A stretch of 64,000 bases of DNA. Source: Thermohalobaculum sp963700775 (GTDB lineage Bacteria > Pseudomonadota > Alphaproteobacteria > Rhodobacterales > Rhodobacteraceae). The stretch covers positions 372,001 to 436,000 of the forward strand of contig CAVOYU010000006.1 of assembly GCA_963700775.1 (NCBI GenBank), in the 5' to 3' direction. The notes beneath the pieces were generated by a model, which was not told where the DNA came from, did not search any database, and saw only the letters and a list, made by a program, of their open reading frames with translations. The position numbers and the translations under genes were made by a program. Below are positions 38,627 through 49,126 of the stretch, piece after piece. How positions within the stretch are numbered: position 1 is the first letter of the stretch; every line of letters starts with the position of its first letter.

Positions 38627-39596
38627 GCGCAATATGCCCATAGCCTTCCGGGCTCTCGGAATGGGGCTCATCGCCCGCCGGATTCTGTCCCAACCGTCCG
38701 AAGGTCGTGTCGTTGCGGCGTTTCCGTCCGCCTTCTACTTGGGCACCGGCACGCACTTGATATGCGTCGGCACCCGCAGCATCGAGCCGGGACCGATCCA
38801 TGTCGGGACATCGGCGGCGGCCGACACCGATTGGCGGGCTCTTGGCATCAGTTCCGGCGAACGGGTTCTGCTGTCAGCGACCGCCATCCGGGCAGGCCAA
38901 GCGACGGTCATTCCGATGGGCAGCGCAGCATTGTGGTCCCCTGCCCCGCCTTTCGGCGCGATCGATGCCGAGAACGCCAGACAGGGCCTGGCGGCCTTCC
39001 GCGCGGGCGTTGCTGGTTTCTCCTGCGGCGGGATCAGCGCGCACATTGATCCGCGCCTCCGTCCCGGAGCGCGCGATCATGTTTCTCTCGCCGCCGCCGC
39101 GCCGATCACCGAGGCGCGGCACTGGCTCGACGGCATGCTGAATCGCGTCGAATACGGCCCCGCCGGCAATCTCGACTGGGTCGATCGGCTCATTGGCCTT
39201 GGGCCGGGTCTGACCCCATCGGGCGATGATTTCCTTGGCGGCATGATGATCGCCCTGCATGCCCTGGATCTCGGTCGCCTGAGTGACCTCCTCTGGGCTT
39301 CGATCAGCGCAACGGCAAACGGGGCCACGAACCCAATCTCACGCGCACTGCTCGGCGCCGCGGCCGAGGGAGTGGGCATTGCGAGCATACACTCGGGCAT
39401 CGCTGCGCTCCTCGCGAACGACCAACCGGCGATCCGCAAGTCCATGGTTGCCATCGGCAGGATTGGCCACTCCTCGGGCTGGGATGCGATGACCGGTGTA
39501 GTGACGGTGCTCGACCGCTGGATCAAGGCGACCTCCGGTCGCCGCACCCGTGCGACGACCGATCGTCGCGCGATTACAGGGAGAGCTTTAATTTGA
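38619..39596 (+). CDS. allH: Oxamate carbamoyltransferase subunit AllH (DUF2877)
   Basis: About 325 residues, DUF2877/YlbF family. Diagnostic blocks are LIGLGPGLTPSGDDFLGGMMIALH and IGHSSGWDAMTGVV near the C-terminus, with an earlier PFGAIDAEN. It completes the AllF-AllG-AllH set. ATG 38619 overlaps the end of the carbamate kinase gene; ATGs at 38604 and 38634 are alternatives and the true start is uncertain. Last gene of the operon. Confidence 0.87.
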   Translation: MDRRNMPIAFRALGMGLIARRILSQPSEGRVVAAFPSAFYLGTGTHLICVGTRSIEPGPIHVGTSAAADTDWRALGISSGERVLLSATAIRAGQATVIPMGSAALWSPAPPFGAIDAENARQGLAAFRAGVAGFSCGGISAHIDPRLRPGARDHVSLAAAAPITEARHWLDGMLNRVEYGPAGNLDWVDRLIGLGPGLTPSGDDFLGGMMIALHALDLGRLSDLLWASISATANGATNPISRALLGAAAEGVGIASIHSGIAALLANDQPAIRKSMVAIGRIGHSSGWDAMTGVVTVLDRWIKATSGRRTRATTDRRAITGRALI

Positions 39597-39680
39597 TCTC
39601 TTAGAATATTGTATTTCCGTTTATTTTATATATCTTACGACAAGAACTTCATCAATCCGACCGAGCAACCGAACAGCACT
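39597..39680. other. AT-rich spacer after the allantoin operon
   Basis: A markedly AT-rich stretch (TTATTTTATATATC near 39620-39635) in otherwise very GC-rich DNA, between convergent genes. There is no clear hairpin. It may aid transcription termination or mark a junction. Confidence 0.5.
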
Positions 39681-40790
39681 TCAGACCGGCACGTTCAGCA
39701 TCGGCGCGCGCCTTTGCCCGTTCAGCATCGCCCGGTACTCGCCCGGCGAGCAGCCAGCCCAGCGGTTGAATGCCCGGGTGAAGTTCGGGGGATCGGCATA
39801 TCCCAGCTCGAATGCAATTGCGGTCACGCTCAGGCTGGTATCGCGCAGCAGAGCGATCGCGCGCGTCAATCGTGCCGAATCCACCACGCTCCTGTATGAG
39901 ACCCCCTGTTGGCTCAGGCGCCTCTGCAGCGATCGGACACTCAGTCCCAGCGCTTCTGCGGTGCCTTCGATGTCCGCCCGGCCATCCAACAGGCGGAGCA
40001 ATACGACCGAGAGAACCGACCGGCAGGGCTCACCGTCGCGCAGGAGCGCCGCGTCGGCCTGCACATCCAGCAGGGTAACCTGTCGCTCAGGGCACCGACC
40101 TTCCGGATCGCCCCGCCGCACATCCAGGTGTTCCGCCGCGAATGCAATGCCGATTCCGGGGCATTCAAACCGGAACGGGCAATTCAACTCCCGCTCCAGC
40201 GAGTCCGCGAGAGTGTCGCGCGAATAGTTCACCTCGACCCAATCCGGCAGCCAGCGGGGACCGAGATATGAACGGCAGAACGAGATCATCGGCCCGATCA
40301 CATGATCGGAATGCTGCACGCAAAGGCCATTGGTCAACGGCGGGACATATCGCCAGACAGCCGTCGCTCCGCCCATCTCGAGCACAAGACGGCCACCCGG
40401 CTGATGAAAGCTGATCGTACTCGCGGCACGGGCCAGCGCATCGGCCAGGGTCTCACCTGCCGTCGCATATTCCACCCAGAGTCCGTACTCGCCGTGACGA
40501 AAATTCATCCCCACGGACAATCCGAAAGCCCGGTCCTGCGTCGCCTGCGCGGCGCGCTCGAAAAGGCCGACCATCGACGAGACCGGCATGAATGTCTCGC
40601 GTGCATTGATAACCGCCAGCGGAACGCCTTCGGCTTTGAAGACCCTCTCCAGGGTCCGAAAGCCTGCCCTCTCCTCCAGCATGGACGGGAGCGGCCCGAG
40701 CCCGGCCGCCCTGGTCACCGGACAATTCAACCTGGACGGCATCTTCCCCCCCGAAACTGGCGCAAAATGATATGCCGGCTGGATCGGCAT
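39681..40790 (-). CDS. AraC-family regulator (OruR/ArgR-like)
   Basis: About 369 residues. The N-terminal Arabinose_bd-type domain (FRTLERVFKAEGVPLAVI, then DRAFGLSVGMNFRHGEYGLWVEYA) is of the OruR/AraC_N group. The C-terminal AraC DNA-binding domain has LGLSVRSLQRRLSQQGVSYR and VTAIAFELGYADPPNFTRAFNRWAGCSPGEYRAM. The start at 40790 is approximate. It is divergent from the arylsulfatase operon with a 93-base gap and is probably its activator. Confidence 0.85.
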   Translation of the reverse strand: MPIQPAYHFAPVSGGKMPSRLNCPVTRAAGLGPLPSMLEERAGFRTLERVFKAEGVPLAVINARETFMPVSSMVGLFERAAQATQDRAFGLSVGMNFRHGEYGLWVEYATAGETLADALARAASTISFHQPGGRLVLEMGGATAVWRYVPPLTNGLCVQHSDHVIGPMISFCRSYLGPRWLPDWVEVNYSRDTLADSLERELNCPFRFECPGIGIAFAAEHLDVRRGDPEGRCPERQVTLLDVQADAALLRDGEPCRSVLSVVLLRLLDGRADIEGTAEALGLSVRSLQRRLSQQGVSYRSVVDSARLTRAIALLRDTSLSVTAIAFELGYADPPNFTRAFNRWAGCSPGEYRAMLNGQRRAPMLNVPV

Positions 40791-40883
40791 GAAATATGGT
40801 GTCCAAGGCCTAGGCGGCGTGTATCGATGGCGCGCCGGTCGAACGGCTGAGATCTCGCGCATATCAGAGGAGAGTGTTGAGAC

Positions 40884-42482
<1,599 letters not shown>

Positions 42483-42500
42483 GGCCTGCTCACGATATCG

Positions 42501-42526
42501 GCCGGGGCCGCGCAAGCTGCCCCGGC
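42501..42526 (+). other. Intercistronic stem-loop after arylsulfatase
   Basis: GCCGGGGC (42501-42508) and GCCCCGGC (42519-42526) form an eight-bp stem with a ten-base loop and no U-run. It may modulate expression of the downstream genes or protect the sulfatase mRNA. Confidence 0.5.
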
Positions 42527-42559
42527 TGCCGGACCCGACCTGGAATCAAGGAAGTTGCG

Positions 42560-43549
42560 ATGAAAAAGTTCGCGAGCATCACGGCGGCTGCCGCGATCGC
42601 GACCGCGCTGCTTGTTCCCGCTCCTGCTGATGCTGATGGCCTTCCCTCGTGGAACGAGGGCGACGCCAAGGCGCGGATCACCGGCTTTGTCGAGGCCGTG
42701 ACCGACCCCGCGGGCCAAGACTACCTGCCGCCCTCGGAGCGGATCGCCGTCTTCGACAATGACGGCACGCTCTGGGCCGAGCAGCCGGTCTATTTCCAGT
42801 TCCTTTTCGCTCTGGACACGCTAAAGAAGCGCGCCGCCGCTGACCCCTCGATCTTGACCAGCGATGCGCTCAAGGCCGCCGCGGCTGGCGATCTGAAGGG
42901 TGCCCTGGCTGGCGGCGAGGAGGGTCTGATCGAGATCGTTACCGCCTCGCATTCCGGCATGGATGTCGAGACGTTCCTGGCTGAGGTGCGCGACTGGCTG
43001 GACACTGCGCGGCACCCCACGACTGGGCGCGCCTATGACGAGATGGTCTACCAGCCGATGCTCGAGCTTCTCAGCTATCTGCGCGACAACGGCTTCAAGA
43101 CCTACATCGTTTCCGGCGGTGGGATCGACTTCATGCGCGCCTTCGCCGAAGACGCCTACGGCATTCCGCCCGAACAGGTCATCGGTAGTATGGGCAAGGC
43201 GCGCTACGACATCGTCGACGGCAAGCCGGTGATCATGAAGGACCCGGGCATCGCGTTCATTGACGACAAGGAGGGCAAGCCACTCGCGATCATCCGTCAG
43301 ATCGGACGCCGGCCGGTCTTCGTTGGCGGCAACTCCGACGGTGATTTCCAGATGCTGGAGTGGAGCACCGCCGGGGACGGTCCGAGGTTCGGCCTGATCG
43401 TGCGCCATACCGACGCCGAGCGCGAATGGGCTTACGATCGCGAGAGCCATATTGGCCGCCTCGTCCGCGGGCTGGACGAGGGGCCGGATCGGGGCTGGCT
43501 GATCGTCGATATGGCCAAGGATTGGGCGCGGGTCTTTCCGGCGGAGTGA
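42560..43549 (+). CDS. Periplasmic HAD-family phosphatase
   Basis: 329 residues with signal peptide MKKFASITAAAAIATALLVPAPADA. HAD motif I is VFDNDGTLWAEQ, motif II IVSGGG, motif III around KPLAIIRQI and motif IV FVGGNSDGDFQML. It is close in style to phosphoserine-phosphatase-like (SerB/Hydrolase_3) HADs but exported. With the sulfatase upstream it suggests removal of both sulfate and phosphate esters in the periplasm. AAGGAAG precedes the ATG. Confidence 0.85.
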   Translation: MKKFASITAAAAIATALLVPAPADADGLPSWNEGDAKARITGFVEAVTDPAGQDYLPPSERIAVFDNDGTLWAEQPVYFQFLFALDTLKKRAAADPSILTSDALKAAAAGDLKGALAGGEEGLIEIVTASHSGMDVETFLAEVRDWLDTARHPTTGRAYDEMVYQPMLELLSYLRDNGFKTYIVSGGGIDFMRAFAEDAYGIPPEQVIGSMGKARYDIVDGKPVIMKDPGIAFIDDKEGKPLAIIRQIGRRPVFVGGNSDGDFQMLEWSTAGDGPRFGLIVRHTDAEREWAYDRESHIGRLVRGLDEGPDRGWLIVDMAKDWARVFPAE

Positions 43550-43630
43550 CCGTCTGACAGGGCGGATGGACAGGCCGGGCACCTTCCGCCTAGCCTGCGG
43601 CGACAGGCAGGCAGCAATGGGCGCCGCGCG

Positions 43631-45598
43631 ATGAACAACCTCATCAGGACACTTGCGGCGCCGTGGCTGCTGCTCCTCGCCCTTCCGGCCGCGGCACAGA
43701 CCGGTCCACTGGCGAGCGATACACCGGCTTATGTCGGCTCGGCCTCGTGTGGCGACTGCCATGTGCCCGAAGCGGATGCCTGGCGAGGATCAATGCACGC
43801 GCTCGCCTGGCAGACGCCCTCGGCCGCCAGCGTCGCGGGCGATTTCGGCGATAAGGTGTTCGAGCACCGCGGCGTGGCCACCCGGTTCTGGCGCGAGGAT
43901 GACGCCTACCTTATCGAGACCGAGGGCGGAGACGGCGCCAGCCATATCTACCGGGTGGCCGGCGTCGCTGGCGTCGCGCCGCTGCAGCAATACCTGATGG
44001 AGACCGAGCCTGGCCGCCTGCAGGCGTTCGACATCGCTTGGGACACCGCGGGCCGCCGCTGGTACCACCTGTACCCGGATGCTGAGCTTCCCGCCGGCGA
44101 CGGACTGCACTGGACCGGCCCCTACAAGAATTGGAACGCCCGCTGCGCCGAGTGCCACGCTACCGGATACTCCAAGAATTACGATCCCAGAGCCCGGCGA
44201 TACGCCAGCACGCAGGCGGAGATCGGCGTCGGCTGCGAGGCCTGCCATGGCCCGGGAGAAGCACATCGGGAGTGGGCGGTGTCAGGATCATTTGATAGCG
44301 CACGCTGGCCTGGTCTCACCCGGTCCGGCTTGACCATCGGGCTCGCGGCAGGGACAGCTGACACAGAGATCCAGCAATGCGCCGGCTGCCATTCGCGCCG
44401 CGAGGCGATCGCCGACGTTTCTCCGATCCCTGGCACGCCCTTTCACGATGCCTACCGCCTCGCCCTGCTCAGCCCGGGCCTCTATCATGCGGACGGAACG
44501 ATCCGGGACGAAGTCTATGTGTACGGCTCGTTCCTGCAGTCGCGAATGTACGCCCGCGGCGTCCGGTGCTCCGACTGCCACGACCCGCACCGGACAGCGC
44601 TGAAGGCTGAGTTGAACGCGGTCTGCCTGCAGTGCCACTCGCCCGCCGGCAACCCGCGTTTCCCGATGCTGAAGCCGGCCGCCTATGACGATCCTTCGCA
44701 CCACTTCCATTCGGTGGGGTCGGAGGGCGCGCAGTGCGTCTCCTGCCACATGATACAGCGCGTCTACATGGGGATCGACGGCAGGCGAGATCACAGCTTC
44801 CGGATTCCCCGGCCGGACCTTGCCGCCGAGACTGGAGCGCCCGACGCCTGCACCGACTGCCACGCCGGCCGCGATCCCGCCTGGGCTGCCGACGAGATTG
44901 CGCGCCGGTTCCCGGCCAGTTCCCGGCGCGGGGCGCATTTCTCGCAAGGTTTTGCCGCGGCCTGGCGTGATCCTGTGGCGGCGGGTGGCGAACTGATTGC
45001 GATCGCCGAGACGGCCGACCTGCCCGGGATCGTCCGGGCAACGGCGATCGGCCTCCTTGGGGGCGCACCGGAACCGGCACTCGCGGCAAGGATTGCCGCA
45101 CTGCTGTCCGACCAGGATCCACTGGTGCGAGAGACCGCGGCGGGCGCGCTCCGCGCCCTGTCCCCGGCCGAACAGGTACGGCGCCTCGCTCCGTTGCTCG
45201 GCGACCCCCTTCTCGCGGTACGCATGGCGGCCGCGCGGGCGTTCATCGGCATTCCCGCCGAAATCCTGCCACCCCAGCTCGGCAGCCGCGTTGAGGCCGC
45301 GATGGCGGAGTGGCGCGCCTCGATGTACGCCAAGGCGGATTTCCCCGAGACCCAGCTCGCCATCGGCGGCGCCGCGCTTGCGCTCCGCAACCCGGCAGCG
45401 GCGGAACAGGCATTCCGCGAAGCCGTGCGCCTCGACCCTCAACGCGTCGAGGCCTGGGTCATGATCGCCCGCATCCTCGCCGCCACCGGCGATGTCGACG
45501 GGGCACGCAAAGCGGTCGAGGACGGCATGGCGGCAATCCCGGACGATCCGGGCCTTCGAGCGATGCGCGACGAGATCCGCGCGGCCACAGGGAACTGA
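43631..45598 (+). CDS. Octahaem cytochrome c with HEAT and TPR repeats
   Basis: 655 residues. A signal peptide ends near AAA (residue 22). Eight CxxCH sites follow: CGDCH, CAECH, CEACH, CAGCH, CSDCH, CLQCH, CVSCH, CTDCH, all before about residue 415. Then come HEAT-like repeats (VRATAIGLLGGAP, VRETAAGALRAL, VRMAAARAFIGI) and a TPR pair (NPAAAEQAFREAVRLDPQ, GDVDGARKAVEDGMAAIPDD). It belongs to the cytochrome c554-like/TPR multihaem group, for electron transfer or reduction in the periplasm. It is probably the last gene of the sulfatase operon. Confidence 0.9.
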   Translation: MNNLIRTLAAPWLLLLALPAAAQTGPLASDTPAYVGSASCGDCHVPEADAWRGSMHALAWQTPSAASVAGDFGDKVFEHRGVATRFWREDDAYLIETEGGDGASHIYRVAGVAGVAPLQQYLMETEPGRLQAFDIAWDTAGRRWYHLYPDAELPAGDGLHWTGPYKNWNARCAECHATGYSKNYDPRARRYASTQAEIGVGCEACHGPGEAHREWAVSGSFDSARWPGLTRSGLTIGLAAGTADTEIQQCAGCHSRREAIADVSPIPGTPFHDAYRLALLSPGLYHADGTIRDEVYVYGSFLQSRMYARGVRCSDCHDPHRTALKAELNAVCLQCHSPAGNPRFPMLKPAAYDDPSHHFHSVGSEGAQCVSCHMIQRVYMGIDGRRDHSFRIPRPDLAAETGAPDACTDCHAGRDPAWAADEIARRFPASSRRGAHFSQGFAAAWRDPVAAGGELIAIAETADLPGIVRATAIGLLGGAPEPALAARIAALLSDQDPLVRETAAGALRALSPAEQVRRLAPLLGDPLLAVRMAAARAFIGIPAEILPPQLGSRVEAAMAEWRASMYAKADFPETQLAIGGAALALRNPAAAEQAFREAVRLDPQRVEAWVMIARILAATGDVDGARKAVEDGMAAIPDDPGLRAMRDEIRAATGN

Positions 45599-45639
45599 CC
45601 GGCCGGCGGCAACATGGCGGGGAACGATCCGCTGCGCTC

Positions 45640-45839
45640 CGATGGTATCGGCCGCGAGCGGGTCGACCCGCCAGGCGACGAGCACCAGCACCGTCACTAG
45701 GGAAATGGTCAACCTCGAGCAGCGCAAGGATGCCGACGATCAGGCCACGCCGCTGGCGCTCGGTCCTGGCGCGCAGCATTTCACACCGGATCCGCAGGCC
45801 TACGGTGGCGAAGGGAGCGAGGACGAAGGCCGCCACCAT
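45640..45839 (-). pseudogene. Possible remnant of a small membrane-protein gene
   Basis: In the 339-base gap 45599-45937 the minus strand shows MVAAFVLAPFATVGL and RRGLIVGILALLEV in one frame and TISLVTVLVLVAWRV in the adjacent frame at the same point. This is as if a two-segment membrane protein had lost its frame near 45710. I do not recognise a family. It could be chance hydrophobicity. Confidence 0.25.
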
Positions 45840-45937
45840 CCGGCTGACGGCGGACCTGCGGCGTCGCGTGCGGTGTGATGTGGCCTCCCCAGTCCGCACG
45901 TGCATCGGTTTTGTCGGCACTGTGATCCAAAAGACGG

Positions 45938-46867
45938 CTAGAAATCCTTCAGCAATGGAAACGGCTCGCGGACCGCCAAGTACGACCAGATTGCGCGGGT
46001 GAGCTTGTTTGTGTGCCCGCTCAGTCTGTGGATCCGGATCTCGAGCCTGATCTCCCACGCCGGATCACCGGTTACTGTCAGCTGGCCGGTTTCGAGGTCG
46101 GGTGCGACCAGGCTTCTGGGGAGCCACGCGACACCGGCGCCGTCGCGCGCCCGGATGCGGAGCGCGCCGGCCATCGAGTTCTCGTAGACGACGCCGAGCC
46201 GCCGGGAGAGATCGTATTCGGCTAGCAGCGGCTCGATGTGCTTGCTGATGGGCGCGTCCGCGCCAAACCGGAGATAGGGCACCTGGACTGCAGTGCCGGC
46301 TGCCAAATCGAAGAGGGGAGTGCCGTCCGGATCGCATTTGCAAACCGGTATCAGCGCATCTTGGCCGATGCGGATGGATTCTATCCCGGCGAGACCATCG
46401 ACACTGCGGGCATAGGCACTTGCATAAGCAATCACGAAGTCGACGTCTCGGTTCTGTAGGTCCTTGAGGCAGTTCGGTAGGTTATCGGCGCGCAGCCGTG
46501 ACATGATCGGACCGAACGAGTTCTCGAATGCCTGCAACCAGGCGGGATAGAAGCGCCAGCCTACCGAATGTTGGGCGCCGAAGGTCACCACGTAGTTGTC
46601 CGGCAGCGATTGCGCCTCGACGATCTGCGCACGCTCGGTCTCGAGCCGCTCAAGTGCCTGCCGCCCCGCTTCCAGCATCTGCAATCCGGCGCTGGTCAGC
46701 GTCACTGGATGCCGGCTCCGGTTGACCAGCGGGACCCCGACCCAAGCCTCGATCGCCTTGATCCTGCGGCTGAACGCCGGCTGGCTGATATTGCCGAGTT
46801 CGGCCGCCTGCGAGAAATGGCCAGTGCGCGCCAGGTTGCTGAGGTCCTTGAACCAGCGGAAATCCAT
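45938..46867 (-). CDS. LysR-family regulator
   Basis: 309 residues from MDFRWFKDLSNLARTGHFSQAAELGNISQPAFSRRIKAIE, a LysR winged helix. The effector domain has NYVVTFGAQHSVGWRFYPAWL and RDVDFVIAYAS. The frame is open upstream, but ATG 46867 has AGAGG four bases ahead. The alternative ATG 46882 lies inside the operator palindrome, which argues against it. It is divergent from the PLP enzyme/transporter operon, which it probably controls. Confidence 0.88.
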   Translation of the reverse strand: MDFRWFKDLSNLARTGHFSQAAELGNISQPAFSRRIKAIEAWVGVPLVNRSRHPVTLTSAGLQMLEAGRQALERLETERAQIVEAQSLPDNYVVTFGAQHSVGWRFYPAWLQAFENSFGPIMSRLRADNLPNCLKDLQNRDVDFVIAYASAYARSVDGLAGIESIRIGQDALIPVCKCDPDGTPLFDLAAGTAVQVPYLRFGADAPISKHIEPLLAEYDLSRRLGVVYENSMAGALRIRARDGAGVAWLPRSLVAPDLETGQLTVTGDPAWEIRLEIRIHRLSGHTNKLTRAIWSYLAVREPFPLLKDF

Positions 46868-46880
46868 TCTGCCTCTTGCC

Positions 46881-46911
46881 ATGCAAAATCTGCATAATGT
46901 TAGTCGAACAT
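46881..46911. promoter_or_regulatory. Two adjacent LysR-type operators
   Basis: ATGCA-AAATC-TGCAT (46881-46895) and ATGTT-AGTCG-AACAT (46897-46911) are both perfect five-base inverted repeats, and both fit T-N11-A. Their centres are 16 bases apart. They lie between the LysR gene and the PLP-enzyme gene and suit a recognition/activation site pair. Confidence 0.7.
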
Positions 46912-46976
46912 AGCAATGGAGCAAGCGCCCATTCTCGAACAGCATGGCCGCAGCGACTGGGAGGATCGGAGGAACC

Positions 46977-48020
46977 ATGAATTGGCTCGAAACCGGCCTC
47001 GACATTTCTGGCGGAATTGACTTCAGCCGCTTTCCGCGCGTCGGGCTGTGCCACCGGCCGACTCCGATCGAGCCGATGTTGAGGCTCAGTGAGGCCCTCG
47101 GCGGCCCCAGCCTTTACGTCAAGCGCGACGATTGCACCGGCCTCGCCACCGGCGGCAACAAGACCCGGAAGCTCGATTTCCTGCTCGGCGAGGCGCTCAG
47201 CCAGGACGCCGACATGCTGGTGACCCAGGGCGCCGTCCAGTCGAACCATGTGCGGCAGACCGCTGCCGCGGCCTGCCGCACGGGACTCAAATGCCACGCT
47301 CTGCTCGAACGCCGCGTGCAGGGAACCGCACCAGAGTACGAGGCGACCGGCAATGTCTTCCTTGACAAGGTCTTCGGCGCGACCCTCGAGTTCCGGCCGC
47401 ACGGACTCGACATGAACGCCGAGGCCGAAGTGGTCGCAAGGCGGTTGCGGGCAGAGGGCCACCGGCCCTTCTTCATTCCAGGCGGTGGATCGAACTGCAC
47501 AGGGGCTCTCGGCTATGCACTCTGCGCCCAGGAGATGCTGGAGCAAGATCGGGAGGCCGGCATCGGCTTCGACTGGATCGTCACCGCAACCGGCAGCACT
47601 GGAACCCATGCAGGTCTGGTCGCCGGGCTCTGCGCACTCGGCTCCGACCTCTCCGTGATGGGGATCAGCGTCCGCCAGCCGCAGGAGCGGCAGGTCGCCG
47701 CCGTCCATTCACTGGCCAAGGCGACTGCCGCCAGACTCGGCGCCCCGGCGGTCCCCGCGAGCAAGGTCCTAGTCGACGACGGATATGTCGGCGAGGGCTA
47801 CGGCATCCCCGCTCCCTCGACGATCGAGGCCATCTCGCTCGTGGCCCGGTCTGAGGGTCTGCTGCTCGACCCGGTCTACTCCGGCAAGGGAATGGCGGGG
47901 CTGATCGGCCTGATCCGGCAAGGCTTCTTCAAGCCCGCCGATAGGGTCCTGTTCCTGCACACAGGCGGATCGGCAGCGCTCTTCGCCTATGAGGAGATGA
48001 TCCTGGCGGGTGCCGCGTGA
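46977..48020 (+). CDS. PLP enzyme, D-cysteine desulfhydrase / L-cysteate sulfo-lyase family
   Basis: 347 residues of the ACC deaminase/D-cysteine desulfhydrase fold II family. It has RVGLCHRPTPIEPMLRLSEALG, LYVKRDDCTGLATGGNKTRKLDFLLGEAL with the PLP Lys, VTQGAVQSNHVRQTAAAACR, FIPGGGSNCTGALGYALCAQE and TGSTGTHAGLVAGL. Members release sulfide, sulfite or ammonia from small amino acids: D-cysteine, L-cysteate (CuyA) or ACC. The adjacent betaine-type importer suggests a sulfur-containing zwitterion. ATG 46977 follows GGAGG. Confidence 0.82.
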   Translation: MNWLETGLDISGGIDFSRFPRVGLCHRPTPIEPMLRLSEALGGPSLYVKRDDCTGLATGGNKTRKLDFLLGEALSQDADMLVTQGAVQSNHVRQTAAAACRTGLKCHALLERRVQGTAPEYEATGNVFLDKVFGATLEFRPHGLDMNAEAEVVARRLRAEGHRPFFIPGGGSNCTGALGYALCAQEMLEQDREAGIGFDWIVTATGSTGTHAGLVAGLCALGSDLSVMGISVRQPQERQVAAVHSLAKATAARLGAPAVPASKVLVDDGYVGEGYGIPAPSTIEAISLVARSEGLLLDPVYSGKGMAGLIGLIRQGFFKPADRVLFLHTGGSAALFAYEEMILAGAA

Positions 48021-48073
48021 CAATGGAAGCTGCCAGGTCAACCCGGCAGGCATTAACTCAAAGGGAGAACACC

Positions 48074-49039
48074 ATGAAAAGAGCACTCACCTCAGCCACG
48101 CTCGCGGCGGCGATCAATCTGGCCGCCGGCCCGGCGCTCGCAGCCGAGCAGGTTGCCATCGGCGTACCGTCCTGGACCGGAGCGCAGGCCATTGCCAACC
48201 TGCTTAAGGCGGTCGTCGAGACCCGCATCGGCGGCGAGGCGACGCTCGTGCCGGGTAACAACGCCACGATTTTCCAAGCGATGGACCAGGGAAAGGGCGA
48301 CATTGACGTCCACCCGGATGTCTGGCTGCCGAACCAGGAGAGCTTCACCAAAAAATATGTCGACGAGGCCGGCACGGTGGTCCTGTCGAGCAACCCCTAC
48401 GAGGGCAACCAAGGCTACTGCGTCTCGAAGGATTTCGGCTCGGCAAACAACATCACCGACATCGCCGATCTCGGCCGCCCGGATGTGGCGGCGAAGATGG
48501 ACAGCGACGGCAATGGCAAGGGCGAAATGTGGATCGGTGCCCCTGGCTGGGCCTCGGCCAATGTCAACGAGGTAAAGGTACGCGACTACGGTCTCTTGGA
48601 CTTCATCGAGCCGATCCGGGCCGAGGAAAGCGTCAAGACCGCCCGCGTCAAGGACTCGATCGCCAAGGGCGAAGGCTACGCCTTCTACTGCTACAAACCG
48701 CACGCCATCTGGTACATGTTCGATGTCGTCATGCTGACCGAGCCGACCTTCGACCCGGCGAAATACAAGATGGTCCAGCCCTCGGACTCGCCCAACTGGT
48801 ACGAAGAGTCCCATGTGGCAACCAAGGATGCTCTGAAGAACGTGCAGATCGCCTGGTCGAAGTCGCTGAAGGACCGCTCGCCGGCCATCGCCGAATTCTT
48901 CGATCGCTTTCAGCTGACTGCTGACGACGTCAGCGCCTTCGCTTACGAGATCTCTGGCAAGGGCCGCGATCCGGCGGTGGTCGCGGTCGAATGGGTGAAC
49001 TCCAACCCGGACCGGGTTGACGCATGGCTCGGGCTCTGA
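48074..49039 (+). CDS. ABC transporter binding protein, glycine-betaine (OpuAC) type
   Basis: 321 residues. Signal peptide MKRALTSATLAAAINLAAGPALA. The mature protein begins EQVAIGVPSWTGAQAIANLL and has GKGDIDVHPDVWLPNQ, GAPGWASANVNEVK and YCYKPHAIWYMFD, the pattern of OpuAC/ProX proteins with aromatic residues for a quaternary amine. It is followed by the ATPase and permease genes. The ligand is inferred to be betaine-like, possibly sulfur-bearing given the PLP enzyme upstream. Confidence 0.88.
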   Translation: MKRALTSATLAAAINLAAGPALAAEQVAIGVPSWTGAQAIANLLKAVVETRIGGEATLVPGNNATIFQAMDQGKGDIDVHPDVWLPNQESFTKKYVDEAGTVVLSSNPYEGNQGYCVSKDFGSANNITDIADLGRPDVAAKMDSDGNGKGEMWIGAPGWASANVNEVKVRDYGLLDFIEPIRAEESVKTARVKDSIAKGEGYAFYCYKPHAIWYMFDVVMLTEPTFDPAKYKMVQPSDSPNWYEESHVATKDALKNVQIAWSKSLKDRSPAIAEFFDRFQLTADDVSAFAYEISGKGRDPAVVAVEWVNSNPDRVDAWLGL

Positions 49040-49126
49040 TCGGGTCCTGACACGCGAACGGACGGCGTCGGCCACTGGGCAAGGCGCCGTCTGAACTGTT
49101 GCCCGGAGCAGCAAGCGGGGCCAACC

